A DNA stretch of 64,000 bases, from positions 7,056,308 to 7,120,307 of the forward strand of contig NW_022098062.1 in the NCBI RefSeq assembly GCF_002288925.2, in the 5' to 3' direction. The notes beneath the pieces were generated by a model. It saw only the letters and a program-made list of their open reading frames with translations. It searched no databases and had not been told where the DNA came from. The translations under genes and the position numbers were made by a program. Origin of the DNA: Delphinapterus leucas. Lineage: Eukaryota; Chordata; Mammalia; Artiodactyla; Monodontidae. Shown here piece after piece: positions 22,855-48,257 of this stretch. Within the stretch, counting starts at the first letter, position 1; each line of letters starts with the position of its first letter.

Positions 22855-22960
22855 TTTTCATAGAACTGTTACAAGGATTAAATGAGTTAATATTTGTAAA
22901 GTACGTAGAACAGTAGTTGCACAAAGTAAGTGCTCCATAAATGTTACCTATGATTGTTTC
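22855..22960 (+). repeat. MIR 3' half
   Basis: 'GTTACAAGGATTAAATGAGT' then 'AAGTAAGTGCTCCATAAATG' is the MIR 3' half. Confidence 0.75.
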
Positions 22961-23480
22961 TGTGTATTGATAGCTGTGCCTGTTATAAATTCATTGCTTC
23001 ACAGCTCCATCCCACCCTTCTGTATTTTGTGATGTGAGAGCTAGATTCTGCAAACACAGTTGTTCTCTGCCAAATGCCTCTTTGTTATGTTCTGCCAGCG
23101 GGGGATGCTGGAGAGACACACAAGGCTTGGGAAGGAGGAAGAGACTTGCTCTTTCCTGGGGTTTATTTCCAGAGGTCTGGCTGTGGGCTTGTGATCCTGA
23201 GAGCAGTCTCTAGCAATGACTGTCTTCACTAAGCTAGAGGCCCAGTGCATGTCTGATCCGTATAGTGGCATTTCTTGGATTCCTGAGCTGGACACCATCC
23301 ATGCAGCAGCTGTGCTTTCTCATCAGAGCTGTGAGTCTCAGTTCTACAGCCTGTACTCTAAATTTCCAACTTTGTCCCTGGTTCCCTTCATTCCCAGTGG
23401 CTTTTTACATTTGCCACCTCTGTAACTCTAAGGTATACATTAGAGTTCTTTTTACCCTCCTAGTAATTAACCATTTTTAA
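22961..23480. other. Non-coding stretch, nothing recognised
   Basis: No repeat or gene identified. Overlapping small frames on both strands have no recognisable content. Confidence 0.5.
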
Positions 23481-23788
23481 ACTTAGTTAATAATTCTTTA
23501 TATTAAACTTATATTAAATTTTTCCAGTTCAAATTTCTGTCTCTTGACTAGACTCTGGTATAGTACTTTAATCAGTTCTGGAAAATTCTCTGTCTTTACC
23601 TCTTAAAATGTTACTCTGATTCATTGTCTATCTCTTTTCCATCAGGGACTCTAATTTAACATGTTAGACCTTTTCACTTCATATTCTTTTTCATATTTTC
23701 CATTTCTCTTTCTCTCTCTTGTATACATTTTGATAATATCTTTTAGCCTATCTTTCAATTTACAAATTATCTCTTCAGTTATATCTTG

Positions 23789-24087
23789 GGGGTTTCCCTG
23801 GTGGCACAGTGATTAAGAATCTGCCTGCCAATGCAGGGTACACGGGTTCAAGCCCTGGTCCGGGAAGATCTCACATGCCACAGAGTAACTAAGCCTGTGG
23901 GCCACAACTACTGAAGCCCGCGTGCCTAGAGCCCATGCTCTGCAACAAGAGAAGCCACCACAATGAGAAGACTGCACACTGCAACGAAGAGTAGCCACCC
24001 ACTCACTGAAACTAAAGAAAGCCTGCACACAGCAACAAAGACCCAATGCAGCCAAAAATAAATAAATAAATTAATTAATTAAAAAAA
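23789..24087 (+). mobile_element. CHR-type SINE, long form
   Basis: Head GGGTTTCCCTGGTGGCACAG, AAATA/TTAATT tail. Exact target duplication TTATATCTTG at 23779-23788 and 24088-24097. Confidence 0.94.
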
Positions 24088-24124
24088 TTATATCTTGTAG
24101 TTGGTTAAACTTCTCTACTGTTAT

Positions 24125-24149
24125 ACACACACACACACACACACACACA
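24125..24149. repeat. (AC)n microsatellite
   Basis: Twelve perfect AC units followed by AT-rich sequence. Confidence 0.97.
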
Positions 24150-24180
24150 TATAATAAAATGTATAAAAATATGATATATC

Positions 24181-25074
24181 TGTATCTACAATAATACTTT
24201 TAGTGGTTTTCAGAAAAAGGGTATGTCTTGAGAGCTAGTCAGACGTATTACTGGAAACTGATATGTCAATATGTAGAATCTTTCTTCTAAAAAAAAATGT
24301 AAGCAATATTTATGTTTTGGGTTTGTATAGTATATTCTAGGAAGAGAGTTGATCTAGCCTCTGGAGTCTAGGGTATGGTATTCTGGGAAAGAATGTCCCA
24401 CTACTTTGATTTTTTTGTGCACTAAATATTATAGAACTATTTTCTCATGAGGTCATGTCCTGAGATAATGAACCAAATACTTTATCAGCTGACCACATGC
24501 GAAGAGAAGCTACCAGTGGACCAAGCTCCCAGGTTAGATGGGAATGGCATATTTTCTTTCTTTCTTTCATTTTGCCTTCCTTCCCACCCTTTCACTCTCC
24601 CTTCTTTCTTCCTTTTCTCTTTCCTTCTTGATCTTTGTTTCTTCCTATATACATGCATTCAAACATTCATAATTATAACAAACATTCATGTAAGAGTGGG
24701 TAGAGGGCCATTATGAGGAAGCAGATTTCTATACATAGTGAAATCTGATTCTGACTATCAACCTTGGTGGCTTCTGAAAAGGGTGGGAAAAATGAATTAT
24801 GAGGTGAAGGGGAAAGGGGTACAACAGTATCAAGGCCACATATAAGCTATAGAACCATTAGTTTTAAAGCTCCCTGGTAAATTGCCGATCAGTGGGCATA
24901 GGGTACATTTCCCAATGTAAGGATTCAATGTAAGGGAAGCTATGATTTAAATTTCTCAATACCTTGAACAGAGAACTTTGAATAGGAAAGATATTATTGG
25001 AGGAAACGAGAATATATCACCCTAAAATATACCACTTTGGCGTATTCATTATTTTGAATTAAAGGCACTTAAGA
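24181..25074. other. Non-coding stretch, nothing recognised
   Basis: Pyrimidine-rich at 24555-24640 (TTTC, CTTC runs). No gene or mobile element recognised. Confidence 0.5.
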
Positions 25075-25089
25075 AACAGCAGGTACAGG

Positions 25090-25445
25090 ACTTCCCTTGT
25101 GGCACAGTGGTTAAGAATCTGCCTGCCAATGCAGGGGACACATGTTTAAGCCTGTGGGTCTGGGAAGATCCCACATGCCGCGGAGCAACTAAGTCATGCT
25201 CTACAAATACTGAGCCTGCGCTCGAGAGCCACGAGCCACAACTACTGAGCCCTCGTGCCACAACTACTGAAGCCCACACACCTAGAGCCCATGCTCCGCA
25301 ACAAGAGAAGTCATTGCAATGAGAAGCCCACGCACCGCAACGATGAGTAGCCCCAGCTCGGCGCAACTAGAGAAAGCCCGCACACAGCAACAAAAACCCA
25401 ACACAGCCATAAATAAAATAAATAAATTTATATTTAAAAAAAAGG
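25090..25445 (+). mobile_element. CHR-type SINE, long form
   Basis: Head ACTTCCCTTGTGGCACAGTG. The target duplication is AACAGCAGGTACAGG (25075-25089) and AACAGCGGGTACAAG (25446-25460), two differences apart. Confidence 0.93.
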
Positions 25446-25460
25446 AACAGCGGGTACAAG

Positions 25461-26400
25461 GATACTCTGACCCTTCTTTTTCTTTCTGAAAGCAGGAAAT
25501 AAAACTCCCATATGAAAGATACCCTCCCTATACCAGGAGGAAAGAAGACATTTCAATCACCAGAGACAGGGAATTTGGGGCTGAGAAATCTGTGCAAACA
25601 AACTTTGTTGAACCAACCTTTACCTTCTTAGTTACTTCTCTACCATTTAGTATCCCACCCCAAATGGCTTTGTCTTGTCAATTCTTCACAAATTTATTAT
25701 TTCTTTGTCTAAAAGTTCTAAAAGCTCCCTGCTCTGGTCACATCTTCAGGTCTTCATTCTCTTGTGAAGACACCCTTGTACATGTAAAAAAAGTTATTAA
25801 ATGTATATTCTTTTCTCCTGTTAACCTGCCTTGTGTCCATTTAATTCTTAGGTCTGGAAAGAGACCCTAAGGGGATAGAGGAGAATTTTTTCCTCTCTTA
25901 TTATCCCCATTTTACACACCGAAACTGAGGCTTAAGGATCTCAAGAGTTAGTTTTTCTAACTGCCATTTTCATACAAATTGTTGGCAGCAAATCAGGATG
26001 GTAATTTCTGTCTTTTGACTGAGTTCTGGTTGCTGCCTGCTGTATTCCATCCCCAGGGCAGTCAGGAGAAGCAGGAAGTACCAGCGGTGCAGCAGCCCCT
26101 CAGAACCACTGCCAAAGACACCTTGTTTTGATGCTACATCCTTCAAGTCTGTGATTTGACTTTTGAAGATCCAGCAGTTTCAATAACCTGAGCCAATTTG
26201 TCTGTCCCATATTAGTTGCTGCAATGGGAGGTGAAAAGATCCTTTACTCCCCCCACCACCATGCAGACGTAGTCAGCCAGCTGTGAGGAGATGAGTCAGA
26301 AGGTTCTCTAAGCTCAGGGGCCAGAGCCACCATATGGAATGGTCAGAATGGAGCCATGTGTATAGTGGATGCTCAAAAGAAGAAGCCAGTTTGCACAGAA
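25461..26400. other. Non-coding stretch with a MIR core
   Basis: 'TTATCCCCATTTTACACACC' followed by 'GAAACTGAGGCTTAAGG' at about 25900-25940 is an inverted MIR core. The rest is unrecognised. Confidence 0.55.
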
Positions 26401-26417
26401 GGGAGGGGGGAGAGACA

Positions 26418-26610
26418 GAGAAGAAGGAGAAGAAGAAGAAGAAGAAGAAGAAGAAGAAGAAGAAGAAGAAGAAGAAGAAGNNNNNNNNNNGAAGAGGAGG
26501 AGGAGGAGGAGGAGGAGGAGGAGGAAAGAAGAGGAAGAGGAAGAGGAAAGAAGAGGAGGAGGAGGAAGAAGAAGATGATGAAGAAAATGAAGGGGAAGAA
26601 AGAGAGAGAT
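26418..26610. repeat. (GAA)n then (GAG)n polypurine tract with a 10-N assembly gap
   Basis: GAA units run from about 26420 to 26480, then ten N at 26481-26490, then GAG units and mixed GAA/GAG to about 26610. The strand is pure purine from 26418 to about 26573. The gap shows that the true repeat length is unknown. The tract lies about 1.2 kb upstream of the NNMT first exon. Open frames through it are artefacts. Confidence 0.97.
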
Positions 26611-27650
26611 TAGCTGCCTAATGATTTTTTTGGTCCATGAGACCCAGTTAGATACCCTGCAATTTATTTCCATTATAGTCTCCTATTAATAATTCCCTGA
26701 GCTTCTTTGTGTGAGTCTCTTTGCCTTGTAACCAAATGAACCCTTACTAAGTCATCACCCATGGAATACCATGCATTTGCTGCAATTGCATTTGGTACAA
26801 TATGACAACAGTCAACTAATCGCTCAGTGTTTTGAACACCTATTAGGTAGACACCCCAGTGATGTGCAGTAGGGGTTATAAAGAGAACTGAGCCATGGTC
26901 CTTGATCTAAAGGAGGTGGTTTTTTAGTGCATCATACATGTAAAATTTAGTTTGGGAAGTAAAATTGACACAGACAAAACCAGGAACAAATACATGACAC
27001 CACAAAATCAAGTGCTTGGCTAGTTGAACTAATTCTAAGGGCAGTATGAGTTCAGAATTGGGAATTTAAGGAATTCTTTAAGGAAGTACGGGGCTTAAAG
27101 TTCACTTTGAAAGAACTGTCAGGATATGGATTGACAAGAAAGAGTGGGGGGCTGGGGAAGAGGTGCTTTCCAGTTGCTGAGAAATGGCACTGGGGAGGAT
27201 GGTGAAGCTGCAGACTACAGAGAGTGGATGAAGGGGTGTGTAGAGTACAAGGAGAGAGTTAATTGATCTAGTTTTTAAAAATTGCTATTTTACTCTCTTT
27301 CCAGACTTCATCTGAGATTCCTTCTTTAGCCAACATACCTTAGCCCTGAGCACATTTCCTCTCCTCATCTTTCCCTTTTTCCTTTTTCTTTTCTTTTCTT
27401 TCTTAAGTTGTTTAAATTTAAACCATTATTTGTGACTCTCTTTCCTGGGAGAATCACTGCAAGGAGAATGATGGTGCCATGGGAAGGTGACCCATCTGTC
27501 TGAACCTAGAGGTTCTTCTATGAGTTAAATAACTTCCCTGGTGAGCCCAGGTGAGTCTTCTTGTCTCTAGTCCCTTGCAGCTGAACTTCACCCCTTGGCT
27601 GAGCATTGCATACAGCTCATAGCCCTCCCCCTTCCCCTTCCCCCTTCTTT
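26611..27650. other. Non-coding stretch upstream of NNMT
   Basis: About 26820-27150 contains blocks of the old repeat described at 8965. A C/T-rich strip (CCCCCTTCCCCTTCCCCC) lies at about 27626-27645. No upstream exon could be supported. Confidence 0.5.
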
Positions 27651-27679
27651 TAGGCTCCCTTCCCCAGGAATTTCATCAC

Positions 27680-27688
27680 TTCCTAGAA
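27680..27688. promoter_or_regulatory. STAT-type element TTCCTAGAA
   Basis: This is a perfect TTCNNNGAA palindromic consensus, about 200 bases before the NNMT ATG. STAT3 is reported to raise human NNMT expression, so the site has a plausible role. A second, looser TTCCCCAGGAA with a 5-base spacer lies at 27660-27670. Confidence 0.5.
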
Positions 27689-27719
27689 CTGCCAAAACAT
27701 TTTTGGTATATTTCTCTCA

Positions 27720-27732
27720 GTTAGTGTTTAAC
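27720..27732. promoter_or_regulatory. HNF1-like site GTTAGTGTTTAAC
   Basis: It matches the HNF1 consensus GTTAATNATTAAC at 10 of 12 defined positions, with both outer half-site ends (GTTA and TTAAC) intact. HNF1-beta is reported to activate the human NNMT promoter. The position, 150 bases before the ATG, fits a basal promoter element. Confidence 0.5.
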
Positions 27733-27881
27733 TAAACATCTACCTTTAAGGAATGGGCTGAACTGATGGAAGAAATATTGATAGCCAGAGACTCAAGAAG
27801 ACAATTTCTGCAGGGTGCCTCCCTGTCTTCTGAAGGGGCGAGAAGGAGGGCAGTGGACTGTTGGCACCGGGGTGAGACACA

Positions 27882-43238
<15,357 letters not shown>

Positions 43239-43253
43239 TACCTTGGGATCGCC

Positions 43254-43259
43254 ATTAAA
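43254..43259 (+). terminator. NNMT: NNMT poly(A) signal ATTAAA
   Basis: ATTAAA lies 15 bases after the TGA, followed by GCAATTCCTCTGGCTC. This gives a very short 3' UTR of roughly 40 bases, as in other mammals' NNMT mRNA. The next canonical signals are far away. Confidence 0.8.
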
Positions 43260-43871
43260 GCAATTCCTCTGGCTCACCCAGTTGACTTCAATCCTTGGTT
43301 CTAACTGCCATGGTCATTATTCTGAGTAGAGGTTAATGGCTGGGGCCCAATGGTTCATCTAGGGCAGGGTTGGAGTGGTCAGTCTGCCTAGGAACCATTG
43401 GTTGACCACCTACTCTGTGCTCCCCAGGTGTGCTGGTGTTATGAGGACTCCAACACGACAAATGGGCATGTCTAGTCTTCACTGCCTATGATTACAAAAG
43501 AATACCTCATTTTCCTTGAATATCCCAGTTATGATGGCTTAAGCCCACACATGACTACAGAGAAGTGTCTGCAGTTATTCACTCCTCATTTCCTTGAGGC
43601 CCTGATGCCTTCTTCTCTCCCAGGAACAGGCTTCCCCTGTCCTTCACTTCTTGCCTTCTCCGGGGACCGTGTCCTCCTCTGGGGTCTACTGGTGTTACCA
43701 CCACCCAGAGCCAGAGAACAGCTGTCACTTTTGCCTCTTGGTCTCAAGAATGGGGTACGCCTTTCTTTTACTTCCCTCAACACACCTGAGCCAAGGCTGT
43801 GACTTTTATACCTGAAGAGAAGTTTAGGAGTTAGCAAGAGAGAAAAGAGACCCTGTCTTGCAGGTGCTATT
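43260..43871. other. Non-coding stretch downstream of NNMT
   Basis: No repeat or gene recognised; the open frames at 43488-43879 have no features of a gene. Confidence 0.5.
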
Positions 43872-43885
43872 AGAAACAAGTATCT

Positions 43886-44017
43886 TTGGGAATTCCCTGG
43901 TGGTCCAGTGGTGAGGACTCCACGCTTTCACTGCTGAGGGCCTGGATTCAATCCCTGGTCGGGGAACTAAGATCCCACAAGGCACGCTGTGTGGCCAAAA
44001 AAGAACAAAAGAAAGAA
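43886..44017 (+). mobile_element. 'GGTCCAGTGG' type SINE, short
   Basis: Head GGGAATTCCCTGGTGGTCCA, ends in AAAGAAAGAAA. Exact 14-base target duplication AGAAACAAGTATCT at 43872-43885 and 44018-44031. Confidence 0.95.
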
Positions 44018-44180
44018 AGAAACAAGTATCTCAGAGCCCACATCCGTAGAGGGTCCTGGAAGGTAGCCTGTTGGTATAGCTTTTGGCCAAGCATCTATTT
44101 ATCTACTTGGAGTTAGCATACCTCCATATGACACGGCCACCCTTTCTGGGTCCTATGCCTGTCAACCCAAGGCTCTAAAA

Positions 44181-44405
44181 CAGAAGTTGACAAACTACGA
44201 CCCAGGAGCCAAATCCAGCCTGCTGCCCATTTTGTAAAGTTTTATTGGAACACAGCCATGGCCATTCATTTGCGTACTGTCTGTGGTTGCTTTCCTGCTG
44301 TGATGGTAGAACTGAGTAATTATGAGAGCAACTGTATGTATAGCCTGAAAAGCCTAAAATATCTATTATTTGGATGTTTGTAAAAAAAACAGTTTGCCTT
44401 CCCCT
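44181..44405 (-). mobile_element. hAT-type non-autonomous DNA transposon
   Basis: Starts CAGAAGTTGACAAAC and ends GTTTGCCTTCCCCTA, degenerate inverted ends of the CAGGGGTCRGCAAAC class. 'AAGTTTTATTGGAACACAGC' and 'AAAGCCTAAAATATCTATTA' are its body. I could not confirm an 8-base target duplication. The copy at 46777 belongs to the same family in the opposite orientation. Confidence 0.85.
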
Positions 44406-46005
44406 ACCCGAGAGAGAGAAGGAGTTTCCTCTTCACCATGGTCTGAGGCCCCTTTCTCTAGTCTTCATTTCTCATCCCAAGATTTCTCTCTTCCTAGGAT
44501 TACTGACAGTGGACATTTCTGCTTCTCACAAGGGAGAGTCCTTCCTCCCCACTCCCCGACATCCAATGACCATCACATCAGGGCAGGAGAGTCCAACACC
44601 AGTACATTTTTGTTTACTTGGTTGTAAATGACACAGTATTGGTCCATTTCCGAGACATTTCCAACTGTTCAATTATCATAGGATATTCACATCACAACAT
44701 TCTAACCTGTTTAGGGGTTCTAGAGATTCTGTCCTGAAGGTCACTAACAGGCCAGTCCAGGCTGCATCAAGAAGGCCAAGTCCAGTTCTGTTCCTGTAAG
44801 CAGGTGGGGAGGGTCAGACCTGTGCATCCTTTCTCCAAGTAACTGTTCCCAGAAGGCAGCACACTTAGCTCCCCAGCAGCCAGCCCCAGTCACCCAGGCT
44901 CCAAGAAAGCAACAAAGTCTGTGGAGACTGGCTCTCCCAAAACTGTGCCATCTACCTCCACCCAGAATGAAGGTCACAGCGTCTGAAAACGTCTGCATTT
45001 GGTTACCCCCCAGCCCACCCAAGGCAATGGCCCTTGCTTACATTTGCTAACAGCAAAGAAAAACATAAGCCTACTTTTAAAACAGGATTTCCTGGTTTCA
45101 ACCTCTTTTAAAAACAGCAATTTCTTTTTAAAACAAGCTTTCAAACGATAGGTTTTCTACTTTGACCTATGCAATTTTGGCTGGTGGGGGGGAAGAGGGG
45201 GGTTGGATGCCAGGGGAAGAAGCTGAGACCAGATGGCCCACAACAGCTTTGTAAGGCACAGTCCCTGAGCATATTAGTCTTCTGTGATTTTACCTCTAAG
45301 AGGACATTTATGGTAACACTTTTTGGTTCCCCACTCAACTGTGAGCCTCTTGGGATTATATTTGGATTCCCCAACCCTTTGGCCAGACATGGTCTAGGCT
45401 CTGGGCACAGAGCAGTGAATAGCGGAGGTTACAACCCTGTTCTGGGAGTTTACGTTCTAGAAGAGGAAGTGGGGGGGGACAGGAAGATAAGGGAACTAAT
45501 CAATGAATGAGATACTTTCTGATAGCGATCAGAGCTATGAAGGCACTATAACAGGATAATGGGCTGGAAACTGTCTGATTGACAGAACATCTGACTAAAA
45601 AATGGTTTAAAAAATAGGGGTTTATTAATCTCACAAAGAAGAAACGCAGAGGTAGGCACTTGCAGGAGAAAGTGGTGGCTCTACAGCATGCTCAGGCATC
45701 CCGGTCGTATCCATCTTTCTACTCTGCCTGTGCCTATGAGTGGAGTTTTCATGCGGGAAAATCTGTTTCAGAAGCCCCAGCTGGCTTCCTACCTCTTACT
45801 GACCAGACTAACATGCCCACCTCTAGACCAATTGCAGGCAAAACAGAAAAGACACAGGGCACACTACTAAAGATTTGTTAAATGAATCAATAAATTCTTA
45901 GGTGACAGCAAAAAGAAAAAAGAAAACTCACTGGATTCAGCAAACAAGCCAGCAGCTCTGATAATCTCAGCATCCAATTTTTTTTTCTACAAAGATCATC
46001 CCATT
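44406..46005. other. Non-coding stretch with one ancient repeat
   Basis: 'GGCTCTGGGCACAGAGCAGT' to 'GAGTTTACGTTCTAGAAGAG' (about 45395-45560) shows the old repeat blocks noted at 8965. Nothing else recognised. Confidence 0.5.
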
Positions 46006-46200
46006 TTCAAAATCTGGCTCTGCTACTTACTAGCTGTTTCTCCTTGGGCAAGTTACATAACCTCTCTGTGTCTGCCTCCTTATTTGTAAAATGAGATTAA
46101 AATAGAATTTCCTATCAGGAGAATACAAATGAATTGCTACATATAAAGGACCTAGAATAAATGCTTGGCACTTGATAAGCACACAATATTTATTTATTGT
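46006..46200 (+). repeat. MIR element
   Basis: 'TCTGGCTCTGCTACTTACTA', 'TTGGGCAAGTTACATAACCT' and 'TTATTTGTAAAATGAGATTA' in order, then 'ATAAATGCTTGGCAC'. Confidence 0.88.
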
Positions 46201-46776
46201 TAGCTGTAATATTATTATCTTTGATATTAGTTGCCAAAGCAGCTGAGAAGAGATATCTTGAGCTCTGAGTAAGAGAGAGGATTGCAGTTCTGGGCTGCAG
46301 GCATCCAGGCTCTTTACTACTGGCATTGTCTTCCAGAGGGGTTGTGATGAAACTCAGTTTCTACACTGCATGACACCAATTCCTTTCTCATTTAAGAACT
46401 ATTCAGCAAACATTTGTTTAGCACCCCCCAAGTACCTTTCCTACTCCAGGCACTGAGAATTCAGATGAAGCCCTGTGTCAGCTGGCTTTCAGGTCCTCAT
46501 CTCTGCAGTCACAGTGATACATTTAGTGCTTCCCAGTACTTCCAAAGGCAGTACTGCAGCCTGCAGCAGTGGTCCCCACTCAGAATCCACCCTGTTCAGC
46601 TTTTCCTGCTCAGGCTGTGCTGCTGGTGGTCCATGTCCACAGCCGGCAAATGCTGGGGGAAGAATGACGTGGCCTATCTTGAGAAGGATACTCCCCATGC
46701 CCAGGGTTCTGCCTTGGATGCCTCAGAGCCATGCCAGTTTCCTCCAGGAGAAGGAGAAAACACTGTCCATCTACAC
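46201..46776. other. Non-coding stretch, nothing clear
   Basis: 'CTATTCAGCAAACATTTGTT' near 46396 is another old-repeat end. No gene supported. Confidence 0.5.
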
Positions 46777-47356
46777 CAGGGGTCAGCAAACGTTTCCTGC
46801 AAAAGGACCAGATGGTAAATATTTTTGACTTTGTAGGTCATAGGATCTTTTTAAAAAATATATTTATTTATTTTTAAAATGTATTGTCTTTATTTTTTTG
46901 GCTGCGTTGGGTCTTAGATGTGGCATGCAGGATCTTTTGTGGCGGCACACGGGCTTCTCTCTAGTTGTGGCGTGCGGGTTGTCTCTTTTCTAGCTGTGGC
47001 GCGTGGGCTCCAGAGCGTGTGGGCTCTGTAGTTTGCGACACGTGGGCTCTCTCATTGAGGTGTGGAGCTCAATAGCTGTGGTGCATGGGCTTAGTTGCCA
47101 CGTGGCATGTGGGATCTTAGTTCCCTGACCAGGGATCGAACCCAAGTCCCCTGCATTAGAAGGCAGATTCTTTACCACTGGACCACCAGGGAAGTCCCAA
47201 TCATAGAATCTTGATCTATTGAAGTCTGCAGTTATAGGGAAAGCAGCCCTAGACAATATGCAAATTAATGTGTGTGGTTCTATTCCAATAAAACTTATTT
47301 ACAAAAACAGGTGAACAGGTTGATTTGGCCCCAAGGTTGTAGTGTACAGATTCCTG
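46777..47356 (+). mobile_element. hAT-type non-autonomous DNA transposon split by a SINE
   Basis: Starts CAGGGGTCAGCAAAC and ends AGTGTACAGATTCCTG. The 8-base target duplication ATCTACAC (46769-46776) and ATCTAGAC (47357-47364) is the length expected for hAT elements. The SINE at 46850-47200 is nested inside. Confidence 0.9.
46850..47200 (-). mobile_element. CHR-related SINE, antisense, nested in the hAT element
   Basis: T-rich tail, body with repeated 'GTGGGCTC' units, head CCACCAGGGAAGTCCCAA. The target duplication is TCATAGGATCTT (46838-46849) and TCATAGAATCTT (47201-47212). Confidence 0.92.
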
Positions 47357-47364
47357 ATCTAGAC

Positions 47365-47810
47365 CCTGAAGCAGCCTTACTTGTGCCTGAAGTTTTATAA
47401 GGTTTCTCTAGTTAATTTCAAATACTCCATTCTACTTATAGGAGCTCAAACCCAAATCCGAGGGGCTGAAAGGGGAATACAGAGAACACTGTTTCCTCCA
47501 TGATCCATCTGTACTCCATCTCTCTCTACCCTGCTGCATCCCCCAAACAGAACTCCTTACTCCTCCCCCAGGGTGAAGCATTCAATAAATAAAGACAGAA
47601 GATGGAGGTGGGGGCGGGGATGGGGGGGGGAAGATGAAATCAACTACACTAATAGTTCTCAAACTGCAAGTTGACATTCATTCATTAAAATCAAATTAGT
47701 GTATCACAATAAACATTTGGAAAAACAACAGAGAATGAACTAGAAAAAAAATCCCAGACATTAGCACTCCGTATAGTCTTATTTTGTGAAGTTTTGTTTT
47801 AGTTTTATTA
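47365..47810. other. Non-coding stretch, nothing recognised
   Basis: G-rich strip GGTGGGGGCGGGGATGGGGG at about 47609. No gene or mobile element. Confidence 0.5.
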
Positions 47811-47823
47811 AAAACTGCATGTA

Positions 47824-48168
47824 GGGACTTCCCTGGTGGCAGAGTGGTTACGAATCCACCTGCCATTGCTGGGGACATGGGTTCGAGTCCTGGTCCGGGA
47901 AGATCCCACACGTCACGGAGCAACGAAGCCCGTGCACCACTACTACTGAGTCTGCGCCCTAGAGCCCATGAGCCACAATTACTGAGCCTGCATGCCACAA
48001 CTACTGAAGCCCGCACACCTAGAGCCCGTGCTATGCAACAAGAGAAGCCATGGCAATGAGAAGCCTGTGCACCGCAACGAAGAGTAGCCCCTGCTTGCCG
48101 CAACTAAAGGAAGCCCGCGCACAGCAATGCAGACCCAACGCAGCTGAAAACAAACAAACAAGCAAACA
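47824..48168 (+). mobile_element. CHR-type SINE, long form
   Basis: Head GGGACTTCCCTGGTGGCAGA, AAAC-rich tail. Flanked by AAAACTGCATGTA (47811-47823) and a similar AAATACTACATGTA (to 48183). Confidence 0.92.
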
Positions 48169-48206
48169 AAAATACTACATGTATATGCATAGGTATATAA
48201 ATACAT

Positions 48207-48209
<3 letters not shown>

Positions 48210-48249
<40 letters not shown>
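48210..48249. repeat. (AT)n microsatellite
   Basis: Twenty AT units next to the tail of the SINE at 47824. Confidence 0.97.

Positions 48250-48257
<8 letters not shown>

Larger units (their letters stand above)
23481..24180 (-). mobile_element. LINE-1-like antisense sequence interrupted by a SINE
   Basis: T-rich 'CTCTGGTATAGTACTTTAAT' and 'CTATCTTTCAATTTACAAAT' stretches before the SINE, and 'TTGTAGTTGGTTAAACTTCT' after it, look like one antisense L1 piece. Identity beyond that is unclear. Confidence 0.55.
27651..27881 (+). promoter_or_regulatory. NNMT: NNMT proximal promoter and 5' UTR candidate
   Basis: The stretch from about 27757 to 27881 (TGAACTGATGGAAG..., AGACAATTTCTGCAGGGT, GAAGGAGGGCAGTGG) resembles, from memory, the 5' UTR of human NNMT mRNA. 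Transcription probably starts near 27750-27790. The ATG context ACAATGG has A at -3 and G at +4. A STAT-type and an HNF1-like site lie 60-110 bases upstream of this. There is no clear TATA box; CTTTAAGG at about 27744 is the nearest AT-rich candidate. No CpG island is visible. Confidence 0.6.

Noticed and set aside
26314..26673. Poly-Glu/Lys and poly-Ser frames across the GAA/GAG tract
   Set aside because: Artefacts of a simple repeat containing a 10-N gap.
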